Position numbers and translations under genes: made by a program. Of a stretch of DNA of 64,000 nt, positions 33,191 through 45,234 are shown piece by piece (within the stretch, counting starts at the first letter, position 1; each line of letters opens with the position of its first letter). The notes beneath the pieces are model-generated. The model was not told where the DNA came from. It searched no databases and saw nothing but the letters and a program-made list of their open reading frames with translations. The stretch comes from Epichloe hybrida. Lineage: Eukaryota > Ascomycota > Sordariomycetes > Hypocreales > Clavicipitaceae. The stretch covers positions 1,984,001-2,048,000 of the forward strand of contig JAFEKR010000006.1 in NCBI GenBank assembly GCA_019022495.1. Reading direction: 5' to 3'.

Positions 33191-35359
33191 ATATATAATT
33201 AACCTTAATTATAAAATAAGCTACTTACTTAGGGCGTAATTACTATATTAAAGCTTTATAAGGAAAATAAGATAAGGCACCTTATATCTAGACATATAAG
33301 TAAACAAAAAGAAATAATAATAATAATACTACTAATTAAAAATAACCCCTTATTATAGTTAGTAATATTCTAATAGTAGCCCTTACATAGCTTTACTATA
33401 GTAAAATAAATATTATTGCCTATTATATAGCTAGAAAAAATAATATAGATAACCCGTGTTAATTTTTGTAATTAGTTAAATAAATAAGGTACTTAATGCT
33501 AGGGTTCTAAATAGTCTAACTAGAAGGCTTGTGTTATAGTCACTATAAGCTTATAGCTATTAGGCATGTGTGCGTTTAGCAGTGCTAATAGTTATTATTA
33601 TAATTTATAAATCACCTATATGTAGTGCATTAGATTACTTAAGGGGTCTAGGGTTAATATAAAAGAGACTAATTTTCCCCCCCTTTTACACTTTTCCTTT
33701 CTTTTATAATATCCCTTAACCTTATAAGTTACCCTTACTAGCTAAGTAATAGCTCTCTTACTACTATTACTTAGTAGTTACTAACCTCTTTTAGTCCCTA
33801 ATTATTATTATTATCTATCCTTATTTATCTTAGTTTCTTGCCCTTATCTAGCTTATAAGTTTATACTCTTATTAGCATAACTTCCTTATCTAGTCTATTA
33901 TAGCTAACTTATAGCTAGTTTACTATATCTAAGTCTTATGCTTAAACTTTACCTTTATTAACACCTTAAGAAAATCTATTAACTAAGAAATCTCCTATAA
34001 AGTCTCCTATAAAGTCTTCTCTAAAGTAAACTTCTTCTAAAATCTTATTATAAGTTTATTATATCCTTATAATATCTTTATTACTAACTTACTACTAGTA
34101 AAATAACTTTAAAGAAGATTCTATATATACGCTATTATTAGTAAGTAATAATATAAAATATCCTCCTAAAAAATAGTACTTATAAGATTCTAGGATACCT
34201 TATTAATAAAAAAACCTTCCTAGCTAAATATAATAAATCTTTAAGTATAACTTCTTTACTTACTTATTACTTCTTTATAGCTAATATTTAATAGGCTATT
34301 TAATAAAATATGCTTATTACTTCTAAAATAATAAAAACTATATTATAGTATATCTCTCTTAACTAAAATCTACCTAGTTATTACTAATATACTACTAGAC
34401 TTTAGCTTAAATTATATAGCTTTATAATAGGCTATTTAAACTTATTAAAGCTACTTCTAAAGGTAGCTATTACTATTAAAATAAAGTAAGTATAATCCTA
34501 TTTCCTAGACACTAGATTACTACTAACTTACTACTAGCCTATTATAAAAGTAAAGAAAAAGCTATAGAATACTATCCTAGTTTATAAAAATTCTAATAAG
34601 TATAGTTATATTTACTACGCTTAAATATTTACTAATATTACTTATAAGGCAAAATATAATAAATACACTATAATAGCGCTACTAAGTAATACTATAAATC
34701 TAAAGACTTAGATTAATATTTTAAACTCTCTTTACTTTATAGCCTAAAATATCCTAAAGGTAAGCTTTCTTAATATACATAGCTAATACTTAACTAACTT
34801 ACTAGTAGTTTATACTAAATACTATTAATTTACCTAAATATATTAGTCCTATTAAGCTCCTTAGTGCACTTTAGGTTTATATATATAAAGAGAGGGATTC
34901 TAATAATAAAGATACTCCTAAGGCCTTTTTCTCTATAGCTCCTATAGCTATTACTAATAATAAGAGACTAGTAGTCTTAGGGGCTAACTTTATTATAAAG
35001 GGATAAGTGCTTAGTAGCTATATAATAGATTATTTAAGTTATCTAAGTAAATTAACTTTATTTTCTAATATCTTTAGTATATTAAGTTATAAAACATAAT
35101 TACCTTATATTAACTTTATTACTTAGCTATTACTTATAGTTATTAATAATTTCTCTAGTAATAAAATCCCTTTTTAACACCTAAGAATTCTCTAAAGCAT
35201 TATAGCCCTTTTATTTAACTAGATATTTATAATACCTTCTATTATAGTAGTGCAAAATAATTCTCTTAACTTTAAACTCTTGTTTATTATCTTTAATAGT
35301 ATTTTATAGTAAGGGCATATCTTCTATGTTAATTAGGTCCCTTTTAAAAGGTTTAAGAC
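33191..35359. other. Unresolved RIP-mutated sequence
   Basis: About 2.2 kb of TA-rich sequence with many stops in all frames. It is not recognisably part of the gypsy, copia, LINE or hAT-like families elsewhere in the window. The stretch 33660-33700 (TATAAAAGAGA followed by pyrimidine runs) looks promoter- or LTR-like. It may be the body of the retroelement whose LTR starts at 30321. I cannot assign a protein. Confidence 0.4.
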
Positions 35360-36583
35360 TGTTATGGACTAGCCCCTAGGCGACTGCGATAGGGCGTTAA
35401 TATAGTATCAAGAGACTTAAGGAGAAAGGAGAAAGGGTAAGAGGCTATCCCTAGTAGTACCCCTTATACCCCCTTAGCTACTTATATAAGCCTCCTTTCC
35501 TTACCCTAATTACTTTTACCACTTCTCTCTCTAACTACTATATAAATAATGCTTAAGTAAAGCCTAAGCCCTTATATATACCCTTACTTACCTATTATTA
35601 ATAAACTTCTCTTTATATTAACCCCTAGCAATATATGTAACACTTATATTATATATGCCCTTAGTTATTATAATAAAAACTACTCTTACTAATAGCTATC
35701 TATAAAGTATCTAATAGGCACTTACCCTACTGCCTTATTATCTATTATAGTAACCCCCTTACTTCTAGGTATTATTTTATAGTGTATATAATATATTTGC
35801 CTTACTAATAGGTTATTTATTATAAATAATTACCCTACCCTTACCTATTACACGTGATATATTTACCTTACTAATAGGTTATTTATTATAAATAATTACC
35901 TTACCCTTACTTATTTATAGTATACCTAATATAAGTATAACTTTTACTATAAATATCTTACTTTAGCTTATACTTATCTTACTTTCCCCTTTATATAACA
36001 CTATCCCTCTATTATTATAATTCTATTATACCTTCCTTATTATTCTATTAGTTCTCTCCTTTTAAATAATTATTTTCTTTACTAAAATGCCTTAATACTA
36101 AACTAATACCCTTACTTCTATAGCTCTAGTAGCTATAGGAGTAATTACTTTTACTATACTAATATCCTATTCTATTAGTAAGTATCTTATAAAGGGAAAC
36201 TCTAATAATAAATAGTATACTATATCTAAATTAGTCTAGTGTCCCTATAGTCCTTATATTAAATAGGCTTTTACTACTAGTATCTTAAACTATTATTTAC
36301 CCTAAAGTAAGGAGTTATATTCTTCTTATTAGTAGTATTATATTACCTATATATAATATACTAGGCTTCTATTTACTAACCTATAACTCTAATATACCCT
36401 TAAGGATCTTAAGGCTAAAATTACTATAGGTATATATATTATTAAACCTAAAGTCCCTAAGACTATAACCACTAAGAAAAAGATGCTTATTTTATTACAG
36501 AGATACTGCTATCTTATTAGTCACTAGAACGCTCTCCTTAGCTAGGCATAATTTAACCTAGCTCCTATATGCTTAGCTCTTAG
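35360..36583 (-). mobile_element. Ty3/gypsy copy 3, 3' end in reverse orientation
   Basis: Begins with the 217 bp LTR in reverse (35360-35576, TGTTATGGACTAGCCCCTAG) and continues as the reverse complement of the 3' part of gypsy copy 1 (26440-27160 and 29490-29755), up to TTAGCTCTTAG, where element C starts. It carries an intact version of the site that element A disrupted in copy 1 (near 35840-35870) and the same two-copy tandem of about 65 bp (35800-35905). Confidence 0.85.
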
Positions 36584-37072
36584 CAGAGTATTGCACTACA
36601 ATGTGTATTGTATTGTATTGTTTGTATTGTATTATATTAAATACAATATAATACAAAATACAATATAATACAAAATACAATATAATACAAAATACAATAT
36701 AATACAAAATACAATATAATACAAAATACAATATAAATAAAATACAATATAAATTATTTTATAGTAAATATAATAAATACAAATTAATTTGTAGTAACTA
36801 CACTAACTATAAACAATACAAATGTATTGTTAGGTAAAAAAATGTATAACTTTTTATTAGCTAAGGTTATTATTAGGATTAATAGAAAATTAGTTAATAG
36901 AACCCTTATATTATTAGCTATTTTATCTAATTAGTTATATAATTTATAATATTATACTATTTTGTTAATTTTACTATAACTAGGGTTATATATAATATTA
37001 TAACTTTTTAATAATACTACTATACTTAATACTTTATTTTACTAATATAGCTTAAAGAAAAACCTTCTTATT
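36584..37072 (+). mobile_element. Element C: left end of a hAT-like element, cut by gypsy copy 2
   Basis: Starts CAGAGTATTGCACTACAATG, the exact inverted partner of the right end of element D (50914-50933). It continues with (AATACAATAT)n arrays and about 240 bp of inner sequence shared with D (47820-48045, and in reverse 50512-50760), ending AAAAACCTTCTTA where the gypsy LTR begins. The right end is not in the window at a matching position. Confidence 0.8.
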
Positions 37073-37275
37073 TATAAGGGCTTAGGCTTTGCCTAAGCAT
37101 TGTTTGTATAGCAGTTAGAGAGGGGAGTAGTAAAAGCAGTTAGGGTAAGGAAAGGAGGCTTATATAAGTAGCTAAGGGGGTATAAGGGGCACTACTAGGG
37201 ATAGCCTCTTACCTTTCCTCCTTTCTCCTTAAGTCTCTTAATACTATATTAACGCCCTATTATAGTTACCTAGGG

Positions 37276-37574
37276 GCTAGTGTGGCTTCCTTCGGACCTT
37301 CGGACGATAGATAGTCCGACCGTGGCTAAAGAGTGGAGCCACCGAAGGGATGCACACGATGCGATTGGATGTATCGCGAGCTACCCTGCTCCGTTAGCAG
37401 TGGCACTACACTGTAGCCTTACTTTTCCCCCTTTTTCGCCTACCTTCTCTCCTAGCTAGATTTCTCTCCTTCTCCCTCTTCTCTTCTCTCTTAGTTATTA
37501 GCTATCATCATTAACTTCATTGAATTCAACCTCTTCGCACTAGTGCAACGTTCCTTAGTGTAACCAACAGCTAG
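37276..37574. mobile_element. Solo LTR of a different retrotransposon (37281-37569), 5 bp target duplication
   Basis: 289 bp from TGTGGCTTCC to GTAACCAACA, flanked by GCTAG on both sides (37276-37280, 37570-37574). It interrupts the gypsy copy 2 LTR nine bases before its end. Composition is normal, with many CA and TG, so it was inserted after, or escaped, RIP. No other copy is visible in the window. A solo LTR usually arises by recombination between two LTRs. Confidence 0.9.
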
Positions 37575-38044
37575 TCTATAATAATTAAGAGACTTCCTTT
37601 AGTCCTTTTTAATAACTACTAAAAGACATAATAGAAACACTAATAGATATATTAATAAATATAGCAAACACGCTCTAACCACAAGACTAACCTAGCTAGG
37701 GGATAATAACTCCTTTATCTAATGCTATAGCACTACTAGTAGCTTAATAGGCCTAATTTAAGATACTTTAACTTATACTTAATAAGCAAATAGTAAAACT
37801 TATATACCTCTAATAATAAGTAGCTATAAACACTATAGGACCCTTAACCTAATTACCTATTATAGCCTAGCCTAATACCCTAATAATAAACCTTACTTTA
37901 CCTCTTACCTTTAACCTAGTCTTAACTATACCTAGGGTAAAATAAAAACCTATCCCTATAGGTAACTTATATAATAGTAATAAGGCCTTATTTACTATAT
38001 AAAGGTTCCTAATAAAATATAAGCTATAGGTAAATAAGGACTTT

Positions 38045-38855
38045 TGTTAAAAATAAGACCTATTTTTAGCCCTTTCTAGTTAAAGGACCTTTCTATTACT
38101 AGCTTGCATTGCAAGCCTGACAGCTGCACTGCAGCTGTTAACGGTCGCGAAGGTGGCCGTCAATGGCTACGTCGCAGCTGTCAACAGCTGCGACCAACCG
38201 TGTGGATGACTAATCCAAATCAATTGTGGATTATTCAATTGCGTTGTGGCTACAAGCGCAGCCACAACCGCATCGCCACTAGTAATTAGGTAAGCTAGGG
38301 TGACGTAAGCAGGTTACCCTATAGCTATCTTTGACAGCGATTTTCTCTTTAACTAGAGGTCGTACAAAAGTCTTACATATAGCAAATTGAAGCTAGAAGA
38401 CAGGGCTTTCATTTTATGCAGGAATATTTTTTGGACTAAAATTTGGTGCATATGGGTTGCTAGTTTGTATGGTGGTGAGTCGATTTTTTGGATTTTACAT
38501 ATAAATGAATTTTGCGGAAAATAAAAAGTGGCCTATAAGACCTCTTTAGCGGTCCGGATCCACCAATATAGTTAGTAGGTATATAAGAGGAAGAAGATCT
38601 TTTTAATCTAGCTAGATAGCTAGGCCTCTTAATCTAACAGCCACATTGCCTGTATAACGTCACTAAAATCAATTCTATTAGTATATAAGATATCGTAAAA
38701 GTTATCTAGATTGAATTCTATTAGTTAATAACTGCCAAAACCTTCCGTTACGTTGCGTTAAATATTTCAACGTGGTGGTTCTACTAGTCCCTAACCGTAG
38801 AGCCGCACCTGTACAGCTGTTGCTAGCTAGTAACTAGCTCCCTACATTTCAATAG
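38045..38855 (+). repeat. 5' LTR of the copia element
   Basis: 811 bp, TGTTAAAAATAAG to CATTTCAATA. The terminal TA instead of CA fits a CA-to-TA change. It contains a chain of hairpins at 38103-38268 and keeps many CA and TG. Confidence 0.9.
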
Positions 38856-38872
38856 GTTATAAGCCTAGCCTA
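38856..38872 (+). promoter_or_regulatory. Primer-binding site, half initiator-tRNA-Met type
   Basis: GGTTATAAGCCTAGCC immediately follows the LTR and resembles GGTTATGAGCCC, complementary to the anticodon stem-loop of initiator tRNA-Met; the G-to-A change is a TG-to-TA RIP transition. Confidence 0.55.
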
Positions 38873-38914
38873 TTACTATAAAATTCTTTCTAGTGCACTT
38901 TACGTACGGTTATA

Positions 38915-39231
38915 GAAGACTTCCCTTCTATAAAACAGGGAAGGACCCGCGAGATAAAAGCTATTCCCTTCTATAAAAAGGAATCATTGTGGTTACAGAA
39001 GACTTCCCTTCTATAAAACAGGAAGCGCACGAGCGATACAGAAGCTTTCCCTTCTATAAAAAGGAAGTTTAGCGAGGATAGAAGCTTTTCCCTTCTATAA
39101 AAAGGAAATTCAGTGAGAATAGAAGCTTTTCCCTTCTATAAAAAGGAAATTCAGCGCGGATAGAAGCTTTTCCCTTCTATAAAAAGGAATTTCAGTACGA
39201 ATAGAAGACTTCCCTTCTATAAAATTGGAAG
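38915..39231 (+). repeat. Eight hairpin-forming repeats in the copia leader
   Basis: The core CCCTTCTATAAAA occurs eight times at about 35-50 bp spacing, each time between a TTCC-type arm and a GGAA-type arm (for example TTTTCCCTTCTATAAAAAGG). The array ends right at the gag ATG (39232). Possible packaging, dimerisation or translation signal. Confidence 0.88.
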
Positions 39232-42200
39232 ATGGATACCAATTAACAAGGTCAGGGACCTCCAGTCCCTGATCTTAGTGCGCAAGAGGTTCTAAATAAC
39301 TAGCTAAAAGAGCAGGTTATTAGACAACAAAATACTATCAATCTAGTAATACAGAAGCTAGAGTCCTTGACTTTAGCTATTAATGATAGATCTATGGAGG
39401 GTGTGGAAGCTACTAAGCCTGCTAGTTAGCAGCAAGTTTAACAGCCTATTTAGCAAGATAAGGCACCTGAATCTAGCTCTATACAAGCTGCCTTTAATAA
39501 TTCGATTATTAAGGAATTTAATAAGAGGGTTTATAGCTTCCCTAAGACTGCTAAGCTTAAAGGAGCTGAAAATTTCGATCAATGGAAACAAGCCCTAGCT
39601 ATCCAATTTAGAGCTTTAGGCATGCCTAATTTTCTAGATAATCCGGATATTTCTAGGGCGCTAGGGGATGCTGACCAAGCTATTATCCTAATGTTACTAA
39701 GGGATAGTTATATGGAAGGCCCCTAAGCCGCTATAACTTGGCAAAAATCACCTAAAGAAGCCTATAATTTACTTATACGGCAGTATTCACATAGCGTTGA
39801 AATCCAGAGGGGGTCCCTATATTCTGAATTTCATAACCTGAATTTTCATGGATTTAAGGGGACTTTAGAAGTCTTTAATGTAGTCTTTAATAATCTACTA
39901 GCTAGATTATCGATTTTAGGGGTCCTAATTAATCCTATAGATTAGGTTAATCAATATCTTCAATCCCTAAAATTAACCTTCCCTCAGTGGGCTAAGAGGC
40001 AACGATTTAGCATGCGTACAAATAGGGCTATAGGGGTCCCCTTAGAAGCCCTAAATCTTGAATTTCTAATGGCAGACCTTCTAGGTAAACAGAGGGATAA
40101 GTCATTTACGGTAGCCAAAGCCCTAAATTATAGGGATAAAGACCTAGAAAAGGGCGCTAAAGATAAAGAAAAGGCCCCTAAAGGTTAGAAGAAGAAGAAA
40201 GAAGGCTCTGAAGAAAATAAGGGCTCTTCTAATTCTAATAAGAAGAAAAAGAAGCAAAAGGGTCAAAAATCAGATAAAAAGGATACTAAAGAACTTACAG
40301 AATGTTCTTTTATGCTAGGAAATTACAACCTTTCTAATGGAACACTCAATTCGTATAAGAAACCTAGTAATTACAAGACTAGTTATAAGAGCTCTAGCGA
40401 TAGTAGCTCTAATTCTAGCTCTAGTGATTCGGATAATGAAAAACAAGAAATTAATACCTTAAATGGTTTTAATTATTACAGTAAAGACATGAAAAAGGCC
40501 CTATTATATGATACAGGTTTGACCGTACATATAGTTAATTCTAGGGAAGTCTTTAGGGATTATACCTCTTTTAAGAAGGGGGAATCCGACCCTATTATAA
40601 CTAGTGGTAGCCCTATTTATCCTAAGGGTCACGGTAGTGCTATTTTTGAGGTCTTATATTAAAATAAACCTAATAAATATAGGACCTTAGTGCTAAAGGA
40701 TGCTCTATATTTTCCTTAGCTTAATGTTAATATAGTTAGTGGCCTTATTCACTATATATCTGGCGGTTGCTTTATAAAAAACTATCTTTATCTTAAAGAT
40801 AGGTCTTGTATTACTGCCCTAGATATAGTAAAACATGGTTTTTTCTTTCACGTTAAAAACCAATTTACACTAACGTTACATAAAGGGCCCTGTAAAAAAT
40901 CTCATTATATCCGACCTTTTACCTATGCTAGCTTTAGGGGTCATAGCTATCCGATTAGCTACCCTATAGAGGTTCAAATTCCCTCTAAAAAGCCGGATTA
41001 GGCTTCTGATTTGGATAGAATCGCTGAAATCGACGAAGATGATAATATTAAAGAAGTTGTACGGGATGATTTAGGGGATTTAGTCCTTTATCTAACGCCT
41101 ATAGCCCTAGGCTAGGTCCCTTATAAATCTAAAGATATAGATTTAGGGGTGTTAGAAGGCCTTAGTGGAGGAAAAAGGTCCCTAATACCTCCCTAAGAGG
41201 CCTGTGGTTCTTAAGGGGCCTAGTAGGGGACTGACGGAGAGGGCCCTAATCTAGACCTGAATCTAGACCCTAATTCAGGCCCTAAAGACCTTTAATATCA
41301 AAAGTTACTGGAACTAGCTAGCCTATAGCATGTATAATTAGGGCACCTAGGGCTTCCTTTGCTAAAGAAAACAAGCCTTATAACTAAAGGAATCCCTGAT
41401 TTTTCTAAAATTAAGGATAAAGACTTTAAATGTATAGCTTGTGATTAATCTAAGGCAGTTAGAAGACCTAGGAAATTAGCTATCCCTAACCCCCCTAGAG
41501 CTCTAGATTAAATAGAGGGGGATACGCTAAAAATCAGCCCTATACTATACAATAAACAGTTAATTTGCTTATTTCTAGTTAATCGAAAAACTTGATATAA
41601 GTGGGTGTTCTTATTACCTAATAAGGAAGGCCTAACTGTTTATAGGGCTATTAAGGGCTTCTTTAGAGGGCTTAAAAATCAACTAGGTTAATATCCTAGG
41701 CACCTTCACTTTAATGGGGGCCAAGAAATCGATTCTAGTTGTTAAACTTGGTTAAATTCTAAAGGGATTAAATTTACGACTTCTAGTCCCTATATTCATG
41801 AGCAAAATGGATTAGCAAAGCGTTTAATTCGTACTATTCTAGATCAATTAAGGGCTACTATCTAGTGGGCAAAATTACCTTTATATCTATGGTGTTTTGT
41901 ATTACCTGTAGTTATTAACCTAGTTAATATAACTGCTAATACCACTAAGGATAAAAGCCCTAAATAACTGCTAGCTAGGGAGCTAAATTAGCCCTATACA
42001 ACTGATATTAGCAGTATTAGAGCTATAGGATCTCACTGTGAGATTCTAATCCCCCTAGAAAAATAACCTAAAGCCTAGAAGTTAGTAGCTAGGACTATCC
42101 CTAGAAGGTTACTAGCTACACTAGGTTCTAACACCTATCTAGTGTACATCCCCTCTAAAAGGCTAGTTATAAAGACTAGCTTTATTAAGATTATAGAGCC

Positions 42201-44217
42201 TATAGGTCCTATCTCTAAAGGATTACCTAGGCTTTCTATAGGGGATAACCCTTTAGAGAGGGAAAATAATTTAGAAGATTAAGATCTAAATTAAGGTTTA
42301 AAGGATTACCCTATAGATAACATAGGAAATTAAAATCCCCCTATAGGTTAAGAAAAACACCCTATAGGGCCTGTACAACCCCCTAAGGAACCGATTCCAG
42401 AGGCCTCAGAGGAGGCTACGCCTGTAACTTCCCTAGGAAATTAGATTTTGACTCCGGACCTTGATTTTGACAAAATTACCGACTTTGACCCTAATATTGA
42501 CCCTATGGATGTTAATATTAGTTCCCCTTCTTCTCTAGATTTTATAAAAGAAATCTGCTTTAAGGTATGGGAGAAGCTAAAGGAAAACAACCTTAATAGC
42601 CCTAAACCTAAGACCTGGAAGCAAGCTATATCTAGCCCTGAAAGGGATAAATGGATAGAAGCTATGTATAAGGAATATGAATAGCTTCTAAAGGCTAGTA
42701 CTTTTAAATTTATAGGGAAAGACTAAGTACCTAAGGGCCGAAAAGTACTAAAGAATAGGCTTGTTTATAAGCTTAAAAAGGATAAAGAAAATAATCCTTT
42801 AAAATACAAGGCCTAACTCGTTACTAAGGGATTTATGTAAATCGAAGGTCTAGATTATCTAGAGACCTTTGCAGCCATAAGCATTCCCCCTAGCTGGAGG
42901 ATTTTACTAGCCCTAGTGGCTTGGAATAACTGGGAAATTGAATAGGTTGATTTTATAGGAGCTTTTCTTAATAGTAAGCTATAATAACAGATTTATATGG
43001 TTATTTCAGACGGATTTATTAAATTCCTTAAAGCAAATCCTAAATTAGCTAAATTAGCTAAAAGTTTTGGCTATAAACCTTCTAAAGATCAAGTAATTTT
43101 ATTATAGAAATCTTTATATAGCTTAAAATAGAGCTTAAGGGAGTGGTAATAAGCACTAATTGCAGTGCTAAAGTCCCTAGGATTTAGCCCTTTAATTTCT
43201 AACCTAGCTATATTCTATAATTCCTCCACTAAAACCTTTATTATCACGTATATAGATAATTGTCTTCTAATTAGACTGGATTTACGTTATATCTAAAGAC
43301 TTAAAAAGGAACTTTATAAAGTCTATCTAATAGAAGATAGGGGGCTAGCTGAATTCTTCTTAGGGGTTTAAATCGTATAAGATAGACCTAATAGGGTCCT
43401 GAAAATTCATTAATCTTAGTATATCTTAGAGGCTTTAAATCGATTTAATATGCTAGATAGTAAGCCTATTAGCATACCTCTTTAGCTAGGCGTTTTAGCT
43501 ACGCAAACCACTAAGCTTTTAATAGCTAGCGAAATCAAGCTCTATTAGTGTATTATAGGGACTATAATGTACCTAATGTTGCTTATAAGGCCAGACGTGG
43601 CCTTTACACTTCAGTGGCTATTTACAGCACTAGCTAGGCCCTATATAGAGCACCTAAAAGTAGCTAAAAACCTGCTTAGGTACCTATTAGGGACTAAATT
43701 CCTTGCTATAATTTATAGGGGAGACCCTAAAGGTATAGCTAGCAAAAGCCTAATAGGTTATTGCAATAGTGATTTTACAGGGGATAAAAAGACCTCTAAA
43801 TTAACCTACGCTTATTTATTTAAGCTAGCTAGCGGACTTATTAGCTGGAAATCAAAGAAAGCTAGTACGATAGCTCTATTAACATTAGAAGCTAAAGCTA
43901 ACGCTATCTACGAGACCTTCCAGGAGCTATAGTGGCTTTAGGGCTTATTTAAGGAGCTAAAAACCCCTATTTCTCCCCCTATCTAGATATATTACGATAA
44001 TTAAGGCGCTATAACCACTGCCTATAACCCTGCCTTACATAGCCGTATAAAGCATACCTTGCTAAAGTTTAACTATATTAGGCAACAGGTTTTAGAGGGT
44101 TTAGCTAAGATCGAATATCTAGATACGAAGTTAATGCCTGCAGACGGTCTAACAAAGCCTCTATCTAGACCTCTTTATCAGGCCTTTATTAAGCTCTTAG
44201 GGCTTGATAATCACTAA
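39232..44217 (+). pseudogene. Copia gag-pol in one frame, inactivated only by stop codons
   Basis: From ATG 39232 to TAA 44215-44217 one frame of 1661 codons can be followed with no indel; the open segments at 40312, 42448 and 43567 are all in this frame. Stops are TAG/TAA where Q or W is expected. Order: gag (FDQWKQALAIQFRALG); Lys-rich linker; protease (LLYDTGLTVHIVNS, near 40503); integrase (FTTSSPYIHEQNGLAKRL, near 41777); reverse transcriptase (DFIGAFLNSKL near 42951; YIDNCLLI near 43251); RNase H (LIGYCNSDFTGDKKTSK and ISWKSKKASTIALLTLEAKA). This is the canonical Ty1/copia order, integrase before RT. Confidence 0.92.
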
Positions 44218-44424
44218 AAACCAACAACTAAATCCCTTTAATAGGGAACTAAAAACAACGCTAAAAAGGGAGCTATATTTAATAATAGCTAGGAATTCAA
44301 AAGGGGGTCTTTTATCTTTTCCTGTTTTTCCCTTTTATCTTTTTTTATCTAAAAGTTCTTGTTTACCCTATATCACTTTATACGCTTTTTAATTAGCTTA
44401 TACGTAATTCTTTTGTAAAGGGGG

Positions 44425-45234
44425 TGTTAAAAATAAGACCTATTTTTAGCCCTTTCTAGTTAAAGAACCTTTCTATTACTAGCTTGCATTGCAAGCCTAA
44501 CAGCTGCACTGCAGCTGTCAACGGTCGCGAAGGTGGCCGTTAATAGCTACGTCGCAGCTGTTAACAGCTGCGACCGACTGTGTGGATGACTAATCCAAAT
44601 CAATTGTGGATTATTTAATTGCGTTATGGCTACAAGCGCAGCCACAACTGCATCGCCACTAGTAATTAGGTAAGCTAGGGTAACGTAAGCAGGTTACCCT
44701 ATAGCTATCTTTGACAGTGATTTTCTCTTTAACTAGAGGTCGTACAAAAGTCTTACATATAGCAAATTAAAGCTAGAAGATAGGGCTTTTATTTTATATA
44801 GGAATATTTTTTAGACTAAAATTTGGTGCATATGGGTTGCTAGTTTGTATAGTGGTGAGTCGATTTTTTGGATTTTACATACAAATGAATTTTGCGGAAA
44901 ATAAAAAGTAGCCTGTAAGACCTCTTTAGCGGTCCGGATCCACCAATATAGTTAGTAGGTATATGAGAGGAAGAAGATCTTTTTAATCTAGCTAGATAGC
45001 TAGGCCTCTTAATCCAATAGCCGCATTGCTCGTACAACGTCACTAAAATCAATTCTATTAGTATATAAGATATCGTAAAAGTTATCTAGATTGAATTCTA
45101 TTAGTTAATAACTGCTAAAACCTTCCGTTGCGTTGCGTTAAATATTTTAACGTGGTGGTTCTACTAGTCCCTGACTGTAGAGCCGCACCTGTACAACTGT
45201 TGCCAGCCGGTAACTAGCTCCCTACATTTCAATA
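44425..45234 (+). repeat. 3' LTR of the copia element
   Basis: 810 bp, colinear with the 5' LTR. Differences are almost exclusively transitions (C/T, G/A), as expected from independent RIP of the two copies. Confidence 0.92.

Noticed and set aside
38104..38289. 61-residue open frame in the copia LTR
   Set aside because: Falls in the palindromic LTR segment and has no counterpart in the 3' LTR, where transitions break it.
39373..39598. Open frames on both strands within copia gag
   Set aside because: Both are out of frame with gag-pol; the plus frame at 39383 and its minus-strand partner are shadows.
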